Shown here: positions 62,805 to 64,000 of the stretch, piece after piece | Numbering within the stretch: the first letter of the stretch is position 1 | Layout of the letters: every line of letters begins with the position of its first letter | From: Streptomyces ochraceiscleroticus | GTDB taxonomy: Bacteria > Actinomycetota > Actinomycetes > Streptomycetales > Streptomycetaceae | Direction: 5' to 3' | Assembly (NCBI RefSeq): GCF_000720485.1 | Contig: NZ_JOAX01000018.1 | Coordinates: 62,001-126,000, forward strand | Length of the DNA stretch: 64,000 bases | Translations under genes and position numbers: made by a program | Notes under the pieces: generated by a model | What the model saw: the letters and a program-made list of their open reading frames with translations, nothing else | The model's database searches: none | Told to the model about the DNA's origin: nothing

Positions 62805-64000
62805 ATCACAGCGTCCAGCAGCCCCCCGGCAGAGCGCGCCCCCGCCGCGGCCCCTGCCGTCGAACTCCGCGGCATCACCAAGCGGTTCCCCGGCGTCGTC
62901 GCCAACCACGACATCGGCATCACCGTCCGGCGCGGCACCGTGCACGCCCTGGTCGGGGAGAACGGCGCGGGCAAGTCCACCCTGATGAAGATCCTCTACG
63001 GCATGCAGAAGCCGGACGAGGGCACCATCGCGATCGACGGCGAGCAGGTGAGCTTCGCGAGCCCCGCCGACGCCATCGCCCGCGGCATCGGCATGGTGCA
63101 CCAGCACTTCATGCTCGCCGACAACCTCACCGTCCTGGAGAACATCGTCCTGGGCGCCGAGAAGCTGCACGGCATCGGCGCGGCGGCCCGCAAGGCCGTC
63201 CTCGAGGTCTCCGACCGGTACGGCCTGAACGTACGCCCCGACGTCCTGGTCGAGGACCTCGGCGTCGCCGACCGGCAGCGCGTGGAGATCCTCAAGGTCC
63301 TCTACCGCGGCGCCCGTACGCTCATCCTCGACGAGCCGACGGCCGTGCTGGTCCCGCAGGAGGTCGACGCGCTCTTCGACAACCTGCGCGAGCTCAAGGC
63401 CGAGGGCCTCACCGTCCTCTTCATCTCGCACAAGCTGGGCGAAGTGCTCTCCGTCGCCGACGACATCACCGTCATCCGGCGCGGCACCACCGTCGCCTCC
63501 GTGGTGCCGGGGGAGACCACTCCCAAGCAGCTCGCCGAGCTGATGGTCGGCAGCGAACTGCCCTCCCCGGAGACCCGCGAGTCCACCGTCACCGACACCC
63601 CGATGCTGACGGTCGACGGGCTGCACCTGAGCGCCACCGACCCCGACGGCGTCGCGCGCGCCGTCCTGGACGGCATCGGCTTCACCATCCACAAGGGCGA
63701 GGTCCTGGGCATCGCCGGCGTCGAGGGCAACGGCCAGGCCGAGCTGGTCGAGGCCATCATGGGCATGCGCGACCCGGACGGCGGCACCATCACCCTGGAC
63801 GGCGCGGACATCAGCCACGCGCCCACCCGCAAGCGGCGCGAGGACGGCATCGGCTACGTCCCCGAGGACCGGCACCGGCACGGCCTGCTGCTGGAGGCCC
63901 CGCTCTGGGAGAACCGCATCCTCGGCCATGTCACCGAGAAGCCCAACTCCAGGGGCCGGCTGCTGGACCTGAAGGCGGCCCGCGCCGACACCGAGCGGAT
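62805..64000 (+). CDS. Nucleoside-type ABC transporter ATPase with two NBDs, 3' end cut by window
   Basis: At least 398 residues are visible. NBD1 has Walker A VGENGAGKSTLMKIL, the LGVADRQRVEILKVLYRG signature region and Walker B LILDEPTAVL, and is followed by ISHKLGEVL. NBD2 begins at about residue 275 with the modified Walker A GVEGNGQAELVEAIMG and IGYVPEDRHRHGLLL, as in RbsA/YufO-type tandem ATPases. The best ribosome binding site, GAGGAG at 62791-62796, points to an ATC codon at 62805. The only canonical in-frame start after the previous stop is GTG at 62742, which lies at the base of the hairpin. The reading frame runs off the window end without a stop. Confidence 0.88.
   Translation, partial: MTASSSPPAERAPAAAPAVELRGITKRFPGVVANHDIGITVRRGTVHALVGENGAGKSTLMKILYGMQKPDEGTIAIDGEQVSFASPADAIARGIGMVHQHFMLADNLTVLENIVLGAEKLHGIGAAARKAVLEVSDRYGLNVRPDVLVEDLGVADRQRVEILKVLYRGARTLILDEPTAVLVPQEVDALFDNLRELKAEGLTVLFISHKLGEVLSVADDITVIRRGTTVASVVPGETTPKQLAELMVGSELPSPETRESTVTDTPMLTVDGLHLSATDPDGVARAVLDGIGFTIHKGEVLGIAGVEGNGQAELVEAIMGMRDPDGGTITLDGADISHAPTRKRREDGIGYVPEDRHRHGLLLEAPLWENRILGHVTEKPNSRGRLLDLKAARADTER

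Noticed and set aside
62740..62985. 81-codon plus-strand ORF at the ATPase start
   Set aside because: It overlaps the ATPase frame that carries Walker A, so it is a shadow. Its ATG lies at the foot of the intergenic hairpin.
61635..63929. Very long minus-strand open frame (764 codons) opposite the BMP and ATPase genes
   Set aside because: Same GC artefact. The composition is Val/Asp/Gly/Leu-rich and low in complexity, and both plus-strand genes have complete family motifs.

Overview
The window is chromosomal DNA from a high-GC actinomycete, almost certainly a Streptomyces. The codon third positions are nearly all G or C, GTG starts and 1-4 base start/stop overlaps (TGATG, GTGA, ATGA) are frequent, and two ECF sigma cassettes are present. 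The gene order purN-purH, folD, mdh, betaine genes, trpS, sdhCDAB, a mutase large subunit, a nonulosonate polymer cluster and a BMP-type ABC transporter matches what I remember of the core chromosome of S. coelicolor (roughly SCO4813 to SCO4886). That match is from memory and was not searched. I see no tRNA or rRNA gene, CRISPR array, phage, insertion sequence or integrase.

Layout. 0-8.2 kb: end of a PerM-like membrane protein, purine biosynthesis (purN, purH), an RDD membrane protein, folD (one-carbon supply for PurN and PurH), and a membrane-anchored HTH regulator. 8.5-17.5 kb: mdh, then an operon for choline oxidation and betaine uptake (aldehyde dehydrogenase, GMC oxidase, ABC ATPase, a 59-residue small ORF, a double permease and a binding lipoprotein). 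17.5-30.8 kb: mixed housekeeping genes, including a secreted protease, a PEP mutase-like enzyme, a lipoprotein plus ATP-grasp pair resembling E. coli ygiB-ygiC, trpS, a DD-carboxypeptidase, a metallophosphoesterase, a FusB-like protein, and a hydrolase-TetR pair. 31-35.2 kb: sdhCDAB and an orphan OHCU decarboxylase. 35.4-42.8 kb: a GH20 hexosaminidase lipoprotein, twin ECF sigma/membrane-protein cassettes and an L,D-transpeptidase, a cell-envelope theme. 43-50.6 kb: an acyl-CoA mutase large subunit, a gluconate operon with its regulator, a blasticidin-S-deaminase-like enzyme, and an FAD monooxygenase divergent from its TetR regulator. 50.7-51.5 kb: a probable toxin-antitoxin pair. 51.5-60.1 kb: a divergent cluster for a sialic-acid- or Kdn-like wall polymer. 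60.3-64 kb: an M20 amidohydrolase and the start of a nucleoside-type ABC transporter operon, cut by the window end.

Most notable observations. (1) An exact 32-nt repeat in opposite orientation lies at 30850-30881 and 41685-41716. It folds into two adjacent small stem-loops, and both copies sit beside a strong terminator-like hairpin. (2) A TGTGAC-N16-ACGC element with invariant spacing occurs four times around the twin ECF cassettes. (3) The deaminase at 47.9 kb looks like fungal blasticidin-S deaminase rather than ordinary cytidine deaminase. (4) A small translationally coupled ORF lies inside the betaine transporter operon. (5) The nonulosonate cluster fuses the cytidylyltransferase to a KdsC-type phosphatase. 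(6) Two genes appear to use rare start codons: CTG for the OHCU decarboxylase and ATC for the last ABC ATPase.
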